Shown piece by piece: positions 7,129-15,279 of a stretch of DNA of 64,000 nt. Position 1 is the stretch's first letter. Each line of letters opens with the position of its first letter. The DNA lies in the NCBI RefSeq assembly GCF_015354735.1, contig NZ_JACEFJ010000001.1, positions 186,001-250,000 of the forward strand, given 5' to 3'. Under the pieces are notes generated by a model. The model did no database searches. It saw nothing but the letters and a program-made list of their open reading frames with translations, and was not told the origin of the DNA. Source of the DNA: Pararhodonellum marinum (GTDB taxonomy: Bacteria; Bacteroidota; Bacteroidia; Cytophagales; Cyclobacteriaceae). Both the position numbers and the translations under genes were made by a program.

Positions 7129-7199
7129 GGGGATGGGGAGCGTTAAGAAAATGAGTTAGCTCCTCAAGGAGATCCACTCATTTTTAGCTCCCCATCCCC
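7129..7199. repeat. long imperfect inverted repeat (cruciform-capable)
   Basis: Outer arms GGGGATGGGGAGC (7129-7141) and GCTCCCCATCCCC (7187-7199) pair perfectly over 13 bp; inner arms AAAATGAGT (7148-7156) and ACTCATTTT (7176-7184) pair over 9 bp; the loop holds CTCCT/AGGAG. It may be a miniature mobile element or a REP-like element; no target-site duplication is evident. Confidence 0.65.
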
Positions 7200-7271
7200 G
7201 GACAAAAATTAAATTGGGATGTATTTCTGATGTGAGGTGGAATACTAACCAATTTAAAAGCTGATTTACAG

Positions 7272-7346
7272 CCTTGATCTTTTCCAGCCTGCTGCGCGGC
7301 CGGCAGGGGTTCTTTTGGATCAAGCCAAAAGAACAGAGGAAACAGG
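7272..7346. repeat. R2 repeat, copy 1
   Basis: CCTTGATCTTTTCCAG ... GGATCAAGCCAAAAGAACAG. The ends CTTGATC and GATCAAG are complementary, so each copy can form a hairpin around a G+C-rich centre. Related to 7837-7930, which carries an extra stretch of about 20 bp in the middle. Confidence 0.65.
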
Positions 7347-7409
7347 TTAAGTCAATCCAAATTATGGTATCCACCAAAAACGAGACAGTAATTAAAAACC
7401 CATGGAACT

Positions 7410-7489
7410 AGTCTCCAGACTACTCCTGGATATTTTTGGTAGACTTTGAGCAACAAGATTGTAAAAAGGCCATTTGAAATAGCCAGGTT
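7410..7489. repeat. R1 repeat, copy 2
   Basis: Diverged copy of 6815-6892 with the same core TTGTAAAAAGGCCATTTGAA. Confidence 0.7.
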
Positions 7490-7836
7490 GATGGGGGTAT
7501 GTTGTAAGCCTAAAGAATGGATTTTTAATCGATAGATTCACCTACTATTGACGCTGAGGTGGCTGTTTTTTCCTTGGTTTCGGCAAGCCGATGGTTTTCC
7601 AGAGGGAGATTTTTGGGCCGAAACTGGGGGTGGGGGCGGTGCTTTGACCAAGGGCTGCGCTTCGCTTGCCCATGGCTACAAATATTTAACCCCCCTGGGG
7701 TTATTAATAAACGCGGATAGAAGTAAAATCTAAATCTTTCTTTGAAAAATAGCTTTGTTCGGTCAATATAGTTGCGCGGTGGGTGGCTGGAAAACCGAGG
7801 GTAGGCTGGCCATGCGTGCGGAAGGATTTTTCCCGG

Positions 7837-7930
7837 CTTGATTTTTTCCAGACTGCTGCGCGGCTGGCAGAGGTTCTTTCCTGCCGACCGTAAGGTGGGT
7901 GGATCAAGCCAAAAGAGCAGAGGAAACAAG
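7837..7930. repeat. R2 repeat, copy 2
   Basis: Diverged copy of 7272-7346 with an insertion (CTGCCGACCGTAAGGTGGGT) inside; keeps CTGCTGCGCGGC and GGATCAAGCCAAAAG. Confidence 0.65.
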
Positions 7931-8079
7931 ATATGTTAAACCACAACAAGGTACCCACATGAAAAAGCAATAATTCAATTCGTAAGGATATACATGCTAC
8001 ACCTCCGACTAGCATCGTCGCCCAAATAGCTCTTTGATTAAATTTCCACCGATATGTCAAACTTCAAGCGAAAAAAAAA

Positions 8080-8853
8080 TCACTTCCTCTGCCTCAAAGC
8101 CTCATATATCATTACCCCCGCAGCTACAGACACATTGAGGCTTTCTATCTGCCCGCTTAATGGGATTTTAACAAATTCATCGCTGATGCCCATCAATTCA
8201 TTGGAAATCCCGTCTTCTTCTGACCCAAGCACCAGTGCGGTAGGCAGGGTGAAATCCGCCTGATACATTTCTCTATCGGTCTTCTCGGTCACACTCACCA
8301 CATTGAGACCCATTTTTTTCAGGTCTTTAACGGTGTAGTAAAGGTTTTTGACCCTGCATACCGGCAGGTGGTTTAAGGCTCCTGCAGAAGTTTTCACCGC
8401 ATCGGAATTGATCTGAGCGGCTCCTTTTTCCGGGATAATAAGCGCATGTACTCCGGCGCATTCAGCAGACCTGGCAATGGCTCCGAAATTCCTGACATCG
8501 GTAATCCTGTCAAGCACCATCACCAAAGGAGAGATGCCCTTGGAAAAACAGCTTTCGATCACATGGTCTAGAGAGGCATACTGTATGGCAGACATGTGGG
8601 CGACCACCCCTTGGTGGTTTTTACGGGTGATCCTGTTCAATTTGGCCTCTGGGACACGGACTACAGGTACGTTTTCCTGCTTGGCCATTCCCAACAGTTC
8701 CTTGATCAATTCATTGTTAAGTTCCTTATTAACCAGAATTTTATCCAAGTCTTTTTGGGCTTTCAGTGCTTCCATGACTGCCCGGGTTCCAAAGATAAAG
8801 TCCTTTTCCTGTTCGCTTTTGTCGATCAGAAAACCATCCTTCCGCTTCTCCAT
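8080..8853 (-). CDS. rlmB: 23S rRNA (guanosine-2'-O-)-methyltransferase RlmB / TrmH-family
   Basis: 257 residues, normal for RlmB. An N-terminal substrate-binding domain (FIFGTRAVMEAL, residues about 20-30) precedes the SPOUT catalytic domain: motif 1 VLDRITDVRNFGAIARSAE (113-131), motif 2 ALVLGSEEDGISNEL (206-220), motif 3 IPLSGQIESLNVSVAAG (230-246). These bind S-adenosylmethionine in the trefoil knot and methylate a ribose in 23S rRNA. It overlaps the end of the upstream GWxTD gene by 28 bp and is likely co-transcribed with it. Confidence 0.9.
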   Translation of the reverse strand: MEKRKDGFLIDKSEQEKDFIFGTRAVMEALKAQKDLDKILVNKELNNELIKELLGMAKQENVPVVRVPEAKLNRITRKNHQGVVAHMSAIQYASLDHVIESCFSKGISPLVMVLDRITDVRNFGAIARSAECAGVHALIIPEKGAAQINSDAVKTSAGALNHLPVCRVKNLYYTVKDLKKMGLNVVSVTEKTDREMYQADFTLPTALVLGSEEDGISNELMGISDEFVKIPLSGQIESLNVSVAAGVMIYEALRQRK

Positions 8854-10076
8854 GTTGTGATTTTTTTAAACCATTCAGGCTGGTAGGCCCTAGACCGGTT
8901 GAGGGTATAATAATCGCTGGTAAAAATGTTTCTTACCCTGGCAAAGGTAAAGGTTAATTTCGAATTACTGTCCATCACAGGATAAATCCAGATTTCCCTT
9001 TCCATTTGAAAATAAACCTCTAAAGGTGGGCCCATAACCGTATACACCATTCCTCGATCTGTTTTCCATCCATCCCTGAAGTCGGTGAAAAGGATATTGG
9101 CAAATTCAATCTGCCGGAAGTATTCCCGGATAAGTTCTTTGGAAGTTGCCTCATCTTTGGTTACACTGATCCAGTATTGGTCCAAGGCCTTCTTCTTGTC
9201 CTCTGCATTCATCAGGGTTTCATGTTCTTTTCGGGTTGAGATATAGACAACCATTTCTATCATCTGTTCCCAATCCTTTACTCTAGGATAGGCTTCTGAA
9301 GTAGTTTTGACAACCATACCTGTGCTTTTGGTCGTATCCGCTTGAATAAAATAATATCCTTCTTTTTCAAATGTTTTCGGGACATTAATCAAAAAACTGC
9401 CCTCATCTTCCACTGTGATCTCTCTAGGCACTGCAGCAGGTTTGGTTTCCATAGGTGGAAGAGGTACATTGAATTGCTGGGGATAATAAAAGTGATGCAG
9501 ACTTACATTTCTTCCACCCTTGAAAATCAAGGCATCACCAGAATTGAGAAAATTCTGATCAAAAGGAACATCATTGCCAAAATATGCACCAAATTCTGGA
9601 AGGGTCTCTACAAATGGACTGATCAAATCTGTGTGGAAATAATATTCATCCCCTTGACGGATATCTTTGACTTTCATTAAAGCAAATGCAGTTTTTCGAT
9701 CCTCGGGAATTTGGATGTTCTTTTCAAAATAATAGTGTCGATCAGTATCAAACCTTAGGTCAGATTCATTCAATCTGATCAGATTGACCTCCCCGATTTC
9801 TTCTGAAAAACTGTAAAGAATGGCATAATAAAACTCGTAATCATTGAAATCAGGATCCTCTTCGATCTTCTCCACCACCATTTGAAGCCTAAAATCTCTG
9901 TCTCCGCGGCTGACAGGAATGATTTTGGGAGAGATCCTTGAATATCGGGAATACCTAAGTGCCTGATTGATGTTTTCCAAGCTTGGTGTATTTTGCCCCA
10001 TTGATGGAACTGCGGTAAGCAGCATAAATGCCGCAATTATGTAGACCAATTTGTCGATCTTTATTCTTATCATCAT
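8826..10076 (-). CDS. GWxTD domain-containing exported protein
   Basis: 416 residues with an N-terminal signal peptide (LVYIIAAFMLLTAVPSMGQ). The C-terminal third carries DGWKTDRGMVYTVMGPP near residue 335, the GWxTD signature of a Bacteroidetes/Acidobacteria family of unknown function, followed by the usual E-I-W-I-Y-P and F-x-R-x-x-x-I segments. It is probably periplasmic or surface-associated. The gene starts back to back with the methyltransferase gene at 10126, so the two are divergently transcribed. ATG at 10076 or 10073 are both possible. Confidence 0.88.
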   Translation of the reverse strand: MMIRIKIDKLVYIIAAFMLLTAVPSMGQNTPSLENINQALRYSRYSRISPKIIPVSRGDRDFRLQMVVEKIEEDPDFNDYEFYYAILYSFSEEIGEVNLIRLNESDLRFDTDRHYYFEKNIQIPEDRKTAFALMKVKDIRQGDEYYFHTDLISPFVETLPEFGAYFGNDVPFDQNFLNSGDALIFKGGRNVSLHHFYYPQQFNVPLPPMETKPAAVPREITVEDEGSFLINVPKTFEKEGYYFIQADTTKSTGMVVKTTSEAYPRVKDWEQMIEMVVYISTRKEHETLMNAEDKKKALDQYWISVTKDEATSKELIREYFRQIEFANILFTDFRDGWKTDRGMVYTVMGPPLEVYFQMEREIWIYPVMDSNSKLTFTFARVRNIFTSDYYTLNRSRAYQPEWFKKITTWRSGRMVF

Positions 10077-10104
10077 TTGGTTTTAAAAATTAACCTTAAT
10101 TTTG
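10076..10104 (+). promoter_or_regulatory. Bacteroidetes-type promoter for the methyltransferase gene
   Basis: TTG (10077-10079) and TAATTTTG (10097-10104) are separated by 17 bp, a match to the -33 TTG / -7 TAnnTTTG consensus. The predicted start lies a few bases downstream, leaving a leader of about 15 nt before the ATG at 10126. Confidence 0.6.
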
Positions 10105-10125
10105 CCGAAAATAATAAAATTTTAA

Positions 10126-10914
10126 ATGGCTACCTATACTACGGAAATTGCATCGGATAAGTTGGTCAGTGACAATCCCATCCATCAAAGGCTTTTGAAA
10201 GCCTACTACGCTGCCAAATCATTCGTAAAGGGAGACTTGCTGGAAATAGGTTGTGGTGAAGGACGTGGGGTAGAAGTGCTGCTGCCTCTGGTTCAATCAT
10301 TTTACGGGTTGGACAAAATCGATGCCATTTTACATAAATTAAGGGCTAAATATCCTTTGGCGCAATTTAAACAGGCGCACATACCTCCACTTTCAGAAAT
10401 TAAAGATGAGACTTTTGATTCGGTAGTCAGTTTTCAGGTCATTGAGCATATCCAAGAGGACAAGTTTTTTTTGGAGGAAATTTACAGGGTAATGAAACCA
10501 GGAGGGCTGGCTATCATCAGTACGCCCAACATCCGCCATACCCTCACCCGCAATCCATGGCACATCAGAGAGTATACGGCCAAAGAACTGATCAAACTAT
10601 GTGAAGGTATATTTGATCAAGTGGAAGCCAAAGGCATCGGCGGTAATGATAAAGTATGGGCGTATCATGAGGCAAACAGAAATTCCGTCAGAAAATTTAC
10701 CCGCTTTGATCTGTTTGACCTTCAGCATAGACTGCCAGCCTCTTGGTTGCGCCTGCCTTATGAGGTTTTGAACCGCATCAACAGGAACTTGCTCCACAAA
10801 AAAGGGGGAAGTGCAGTGACTGATATTTCTCATGAAGATTATGTATTGGTAGACCATCCCGATAAAGGACTCGATCATTTTTTCGTTTTGCACAAAAAGG
10901 CGAAGGGGCTATAA
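10126..10914 (+). CDS. class I SAM-dependent methyltransferase
   Basis: 262 residues. LLEIGCGEGRG (residues 38-48) is the SAM-binding motif I, FDSVVSFQVIEHI is motif post-II/III, and LKPGG-like VMKPGGLAIISTPN follows, as in Methyltransf_11/UbiE-type enzymes. The C-terminal part (LRLPYEVLNRINR) is family-specific. The substrate cannot be told; similar proteins act on lipids, quinones or small metabolites. Monocistronic from its own promoter. Confidence 0.85.
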   Translation: MATYTTEIASDKLVSDNPIHQRLLKAYYAAKSFVKGDLLEIGCGEGRGVEVLLPLVQSFYGLDKIDAILHKLRAKYPLAQFKQAHIPPLSEIKDETFDSVVSFQVIEHIQEDKFFLEEIYRVMKPGGLAIISTPNIRHTLTRNPWHIREYTAKELIKLCEGIFDQVEAKGIGGNDKVWAYHEANRNSVRKFTRFDLFDLQHRLPASWLRLPYEVLNRINRNLLHKKGGSAVTDISHEDYVLVDHPDKGLDHFFVLHKKAKGL

Positions 10915-11000
10915 GATAGTGTAAATGGATTTATCTTACCCTTACAATTCGTTATGATGGAAGCTAAAATTTCGTTGGTTTAAGCAAACCTAAACATGGA

Positions 11001-11348
11001 ATGATGCATGCACAAGGCAAATTGATTTTGATCAAATCCATCCATACCTTGGTTTGGCTTTTTTTCAATGTCGTTATTTTTTATCTTCTGTATGCAGTGG
11101 TCAGCAATCAAATCGATATATGGGTATGGATTTGTATTGGATTGTTGGTGATGGAGGGATTGATCCTATTGATATTTAAGTCCGTCTGCCCAATTACCTT
11201 GGTGGCCAGGAAGTATTCAGATTCTCAAAAAGACAACTTTGATATATTTTTACCCAACTGGCTGGCGAAATACAACAAACTGATCTACACGACTATTGTG
11301 GGAATTGCCTTATTGATTTTAATTTACCGACTTTTGACCAATCCGTAA
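11001..11348 (+). CDS. small membrane protein of unknown function
   Basis: 115 residues with three hydrophobic segments (about 15-37, 42-62 and 93-111). Between the second and third is a conserved-looking patch, SVCPITLVARKYSDSQKDNFDIFLPNW (quoted in part: CPITLVARKYSD, DNFDIFLPNW). This pattern recurs in small Bacteroidetes inner-membrane proteins that have no assigned role. No operon partner; thyA converges from the other side. Confidence 0.65.
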   Translation: MMHAQGKLILIKSIHTLVWLFFNVVIFYLLYAVVSNQIDIWVWICIGLLVMEGLILLIFKSVCPITLVARKYSDSQKDNFDIFLPNWLAKYNKLIYTTIVGIALLILIYRLLTNP

Positions 11349-11379
11349 CCCATTCTCTTTTTTCTACCTCACCATCAGA

Positions 11380-12174
11380 TCAAACGGCAACAGCTGCCTT
11401 GATGTGCGGATGTGGGTCATAATTGAGCAGTTCAAAATCCTCGTATTTAAACCCAAAAATATCTTTGACTTCAGGATTGATCCGCATGATAGGCAGAGGC
11501 CTAAAGTCTCTTGAAAGTTGTAAATGGGTCTGCTCCAGGTGGTTGCTGTACAGGTGGGCATCTCCAAAGGTATGGATAAACTCGCCGGGTTGCAGATCAC
11601 AGACTTGTGCTACCATCATGGTGAATAAAGCATAAGAGGCAATGTTAAAGGGTACACCAAGAAAAACATCCGCACTTCTTTGATATAGCTGGCAGGAAAG
11701 TTTTCCCTCAGCTACATAAAACTGAAAAATACTGTGGCAAGGCGGCAGGGCCATTTGATCTACATCAGCCACATTCCATGCGGATACGATAAGCCTTCGA
11801 CTGTCCGGTTTGTTTTTGATTTGATGGATTAGATTTTTGATCTGATCGATTTCACCTCCCTTTCCATCTGGCCAGTGTCGCCATTGGTAGCCATATACAG
11901 GGCCTAAATCCCCATTTTCATCTGCCCACTCATCCCAGATGCTTACTTTGTTTTCGTTGAGGTATTTGATATTGGAATCCCCATTCAAAAACCACAACAA
12001 CTCGTGGATGATTGACCTGAGGTGACATTTTTTGGTTGTCACCAAAGGGAAACCCTCCTGCAGGTCAAAACGCATCTGATACCCAAAAACACTGATGGTT
12101 CCTGTTCCGGTCCTGTCCTCTTTGCGGACGCCATGGTCGAGGATGTGCTGCATGAGTTGATGGTATTGTTTCAT
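11380..12174 (-). CDS. thyA: thymidylate synthase
   Basis: 264 residues, the same length as the E. coli enzyme. It converts dUMP to dTMP with methylene-tetrahydrofolate. Visible marks are RTGTGT near residue 21, [16 protein letters not shown], the nucleophile Cys146 in [14 protein letters not shown], and the dUMP-binding [17 protein letters not shown] region. The pterin side is completed by the C-terminal [13 protein letters not shown]. The upstream aminotransferase-IV gene on the same strand may belong to folate supply. Confidence 0.97.
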   Translation of the reverse strand: MKQYHQLMQHILDHGVRKEDRTGTGTISVFGYQMRFDLQEGFPLVTTKKCHLRSIIHELLWFLNGDSNIKYLNENKVSIWDEWADENGDLGPVYGYQWRHWPDGKGGEIDQIKNLIHQIKNKPDSRRLIVSAWNVADVDQMALPPCHSIFQFYVAEGKLSCQLYQRSADVFLGVPFNIASYALFTMMVAQVCDLQPGEFIHTFGDAHLYSNHLEQTHLQLSRDFRPLPIMRINPEVKDIFGFKYEDFELLNYDPHPHIKAAVAV

Positions 12175-12252
12175 GATGAAGGGATTTGAAATGAGATGGC
12201 AATATAAGGTTTAAAGAGAATTTTTTGAAAGAGAAAGAGCAAAATCAATGGG

Positions 12253-13086
12253 TCATTGGGCAACAAAAAGTGATGCAATGGACTCAATGGCTTGGGTGTC
12301 AAATTCTTGTCCCTCAAGTTGGCCTATATAACTGACCCCGGAAACATTGGAAGTAAAAACCTGGTCGGCATCCTGAAGCACTGAGGGCTGGAATTCACCT
12401 TCTGTCAAATCCATCTTCAATTTTTGCAAGTGTTCTATGATTGTTCTTCGACTGACGCCGGCGATGCCATTGCAATCCAGACTCGGGGTGAAAAATGATT
12501 CCCCTATTTTCCAGAAGAGGTTGCTACTCCCTGCCTCAGAAAGTCTTCCCTTGTCGTCGAGGAGCAAAACCTCATCAAAGCCCTTCTCCCTTCGGTCCAA
12601 ATTGGCAAGCACATAGGGTAAGGCATTGAGGGTTTTGCAGTGACTCCATGAGGAGGAGGCCAACCTGATTCGCGGGTGAATGTAGGCTGTTGCTTTGATG
12701 GCAGGTGCTGGAAGAAATGCTTCAGTCCATACTGTTTCATCGCAATGAGGAGAATCGGGAGTATACTTGCCCAAACCCTTCCGATATACATTCCACCGCA
12801 CCCTGAGAGTTGACTCTGTACCACAGGATTGTAAGAGGAATGATTCCAAATCCTGTATGTCACTAAGGTGCTGAGAACTTATTTTAAGGATGGACAAACC
12901 CTCTAACAACCTTTCCTGATGGGCATCTCTAAAGAGAATCGCTCCTTGATGAAAAACCATGGTTTCAAAAAGCCCATCTCCGAAAAACATGCCTCTATTG
13001 GCCCAATCTAAGAATTCTTCTTGAAAGATTCCGTTTGAGGCTTTCACCCAATACTTTGTCTTGTTATCGGACATGTTTTTGTTCAA
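12253..13086 (-). CDS. class IV PLP aminotransferase (PabC-like / branched-chain aminotransferase-like)
   Basis: 277 residues with fold-type IV features: RGMFFGDGLFETM near residue 33, the PLP lysine in HCKTLNALPYVLA, EVLLLDDKGRLSEAGSSNLFW and the GVSRRTIIEHL stretch that binds the cofactor phosphate. Length and lack of a strong BCAT signature favour 4-amino-4-deoxychorismate lyase or a related activity. It lies 79 bp upstream of thyA on the same strand, which is compatible with a folate link, but the substrate is not certain. Confidence 0.8.
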   Translation of the reverse strand: MNKNMSDNKTKYWVKASNGIFQEEFLDWANRGMFFGDGLFETMVFHQGAILFRDAHQERLLEGLSILKISSQHLSDIQDLESFLLQSCGTESTLRVRWNVYRKGLGKYTPDSPHCDETVWTEAFLPAPAIKATAYIHPRIRLASSSWSHCKTLNALPYVLANLDRREKGFDEVLLLDDKGRLSEAGSSNLFWKIGESFFTPSLDCNGIAGVSRRTIIEHLQKLKMDLTEGEFQPSVLQDADQVFTSNVSGVSYIGQLEGQEFDTQAIESIASLFVAQ

Positions 13087-13242
13087 TTATGAACATAAAT
13101 TGTTTTTGTCTGAATTTATTTCTGTTAAAAATAATTAAAATTATCCCACTAGGAAGAAATTCAAAGGTTTTAATTCCACACTTTGCTTTTTATTTAACAG
13201 GGATTTGTAGTTTAGCATGGAAATTGGAAAATTGGTTGATCC

Positions 13243-13920
13243 ATGGCAAGCAAAAGTAGTGTTTTTGATATGATCGGTCCCATAATGATTGGTCCCTCTT
13301 CATCCCATACCGCTGGAGTGGTGAGGATTGCTAGGGCTGCCATTCGGATTTTGGGTGGTCAACCTGATGAAGCGGTCATCACCTTTTACAATTCATTTGC
13401 AAGAACTTATGAAGGACATGGAAGTGATAAAGCGATCATAGGCGGTCTTTTGGACATGAAAACAGATGATCCACGAATCAAAACATCCATGGATTTGGCC
13501 AAAGAGAAAGGACTAAATTATAGTTTTAAGTCCATTGGCAATGCCTCTGTCTACCATCCCAATACCATCAAACTTCAATTAAGCCGTGGAAAAAGGAAAA
13601 TAGAAGTCATCGGTGAGAGTTTGGGAGGTGGCTTGATCAACATTTCCACTGTGGATGGGTTCAATGCTGATTTTTCTGCAAATGCGCATACATTGATCAT
13701 TAAGGCTGCAGATGCATCCGGTGCGATAGCATTCATTTCCAGTGTGATCGCTCAAGAAAAAACCAATATTGCTACGATGTCAGTTTCCCGAAAAGGAAAG
13801 CATGACGAGGCTTGCCATGTGATTGAAATGGATTCAGGCCTGCAGCCAATCACCTTAGAATACCTAAAAAGTCTTCCTTGGATCAAGGAATTGATATACA
13901 TCCCAGATATTGATATGTAA
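13243..13920 (+). CDS. sdaAB: L-serine dehydratase, iron-sulfur type, beta subunit
   Basis: 225 residues. The N-terminal domain has the signature FDMIGPIMIGPSSSHTAG and YNSFARTYEGHGSDKAI; the C-terminal part (from about residue 150: HTLIIKAADASGAIAFISSV) is an ACT domain. The beta subunit works with an alpha subunit that carries the Fe-S cluster; no alpha gene lies beside it, so it must be elsewhere. The next gene starts 2 bp after the stop. Confidence 0.92.
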   Translation: MASKSSVFDMIGPIMIGPSSSHTAGVVRIARAAIRILGGQPDEAVITFYNSFARTYEGHGSDKAIIGGLLDMKTDDPRIKTSMDLAKEKGLNYSFKSIGNASVYHPNTIKLQLSRGKRKIEVIGESLGGGLINISTVDGFNADFSANAHTLIIKAADASGAIAFISSVIAQEKTNIATMSVSRKGKHDEACHVIEMDSGLQPITLEYLKSLPWIKELIYIPDIDM

Positions 13921-13922
13921 TT

Positions 13923-15272
13923 ATGAGAAAAGTTTATTATTGCCTTTGCCTGCTTTTTTGCGGCCTTTTTTCCCAGGTATCCGCTCAAGAGTATCCATAT
14001 ACTGCCTTGGATTTGGAAACCACTATCGAAATTGCGCTTGAAAACAACCTGAATCTGCAAAGAAGCCGATTGAATCTTTCCACGGCAGAGATTACTTTAT
14101 TGGAAAATAGGGGCCAGCAAATTCCTTCCTTTTCTACAGGGGCATCTTCTGGATTCAGATGGGGAAGATCCATTAACCCTGTGACCAATTTGTTTGAAAA
14201 CCGGAGGATTGGAAACATCAACCTTTTTGCAAATACCAGCATGCCAATATATAATGGCAGGCAAATTTCCAACAGTATCAAGCAAGCCAAAACCGACATT
14301 CAGGCAGCAGCACTGGATGTGGAAGCAACTGAAAATGACATTATCTTAAATACCATAAACCTGTTTATCAATGTTGTTTTTTCCAAAGAGCAACTCAATG
14401 TAGCCAATTCTCAGCTTCAAACTGTGACAGAACAATCAGATAGAACAAAAAGATTGGTGGAGGCAGGATCTCTTGCCATGGCAGAGCAATTGGATTTAGA
14501 AGCACAATTGGCCACCAGTGAGCTTGAAGTGGTCAATGCGGACAATTCTCTTAGGATTGCCAAGCTGAACCTGGCACAAGCCATGCAGGTGCCATTTGAT
14601 CCTTCTCTTGATGTGGTAGTGCCCGATCTCGACCCTTCCAATTACTTTTTACCGGAGGAGCAGGTGGATGAAATATTTGCTTTTGCCTTGGAAATTATGC
14701 CGGAAATTAAATCGGCGGACTTTTCCATGGAAAGCGCAGATTTGGGAATTGATATTGCTAAAGGGGCATTTTACCCAACTTTGGGGATAAGTGGCAACCT
14801 TTTTTCCAACTTTGTAGATCAACCGGATTTCCTAACTGGTGAAATACCCCCGTTTTTCACTCAGATTGACCGAAACCTTTCTCAAACATTGAACCTGCAG
14901 CTAAATATTCCCATTTTCTCCAACTTCAGAAATGTGGCAGGGGTTCAGCGTGCAAGGGTACAGAAGCAACAGGCTTTGATCCAAAAAGAAGATGTCAAAA
15001 ACCAACTGAGAAATGACATTGAAACGGCATATACCACCGCTCTTGCCCAAAGACAAACCTATTTATCCAATCAAAAAAGGGTCTCTTCTCTGGAAGAAGC
15101 TTTCCGGATGTCACAGCAACGTTTTGATGTGGGAGCGATCAATTCAGTTGATTTTCAAGTTGCCCAGAACAATCTCTTCAACGCACAAGCAGATCTAGTC
15201 AGTGCCAAGTACAATTACATCTTTGCAGTAAAAGTTCTGGACTTCTATTTAGGCAATAACATTACTCTATAA
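13923..15272 (+). CDS. TolC-family outer-membrane efflux channel
   Basis: 449 residues with a signal peptide (CLCLLFCGLFSQVSAQE). Two OEP repeats can be seen: the first with ALDLETTIEIALENNLNL (residues about 28-45) and long coiled helices, the second starting near FALEIMPEIKSADFSME. The tunnel is periplasmic and the barrel sits in the outer membrane. It precedes a periplasmic adaptor gene by 7 bp; the pump partner is not present in this window. Confidence 0.93.
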   Translation: MRKVYYCLCLLFCGLFSQVSAQEYPYTALDLETTIEIALENNLNLQRSRLNLSTAEITLLENRGQQIPSFSTGASSGFRWGRSINPVTNLFENRRIGNINLFANTSMPIYNGRQISNSIKQAKTDIQAAALDVEATENDIILNTINLFINVVFSKEQLNVANSQLQTVTEQSDRTKRLVEAGSLAMAEQLDLEAQLATSELEVVNADNSLRIAKLNLAQAMQVPFDPSLDVVVPDLDPSNYFLPEEQVDEIFAFALEIMPEIKSADFSMESADLGIDIAKGAFYPTLGISGNLFSNFVDQPDFLTGEIPPFFTQIDRNLSQTLNLQLNIPIFSNFRNVAGVQRARVQKQQALIQKEDVKNQLRNDIETAYTTALAQRQTYLSNQKRVSSLEEAFRMSQQRFDVGAINSVDFQVAQNNLFNAQADLVSAKYNYIFAVKVLDFYLGNNITL

Positions 15273-15279
15273 CTATACC

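Larger units (their letters stand above)
6710..8079. repeat. repeat-rich non-coding region
   Basis: About 1.37 kb without a credible gene. Two repeat families alternate: R1 at 6815-6892 and 7410-7489 (shared core TTGTAAAAAGGCCATTTGAA), and R2 at 7272-7346 and 7837-7930 (shared cores GCTGCGCGGC and GGATCAAGCCAAAAG). R1 and R2 are spaced about equally in the two halves, so this looks like an old duplication of a unit of about 580 bp. A long inverted repeat sits at 7129-7199, and a G+C-rich block with CCATGGCTACAAATATTTAA at about 7669-7690 resembles an interspersed repeat. Short open frames here are by-products of the repeats. Confidence 0.7.

Noticed and set aside
7525-8060. Several 60-134-codon frames on the minus strand in the repeat region
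   Set aside because: They run through the R2 repeat and vary between copies (reading such as CFLCSFGLIHPP), so they are a by-product of the repeats.
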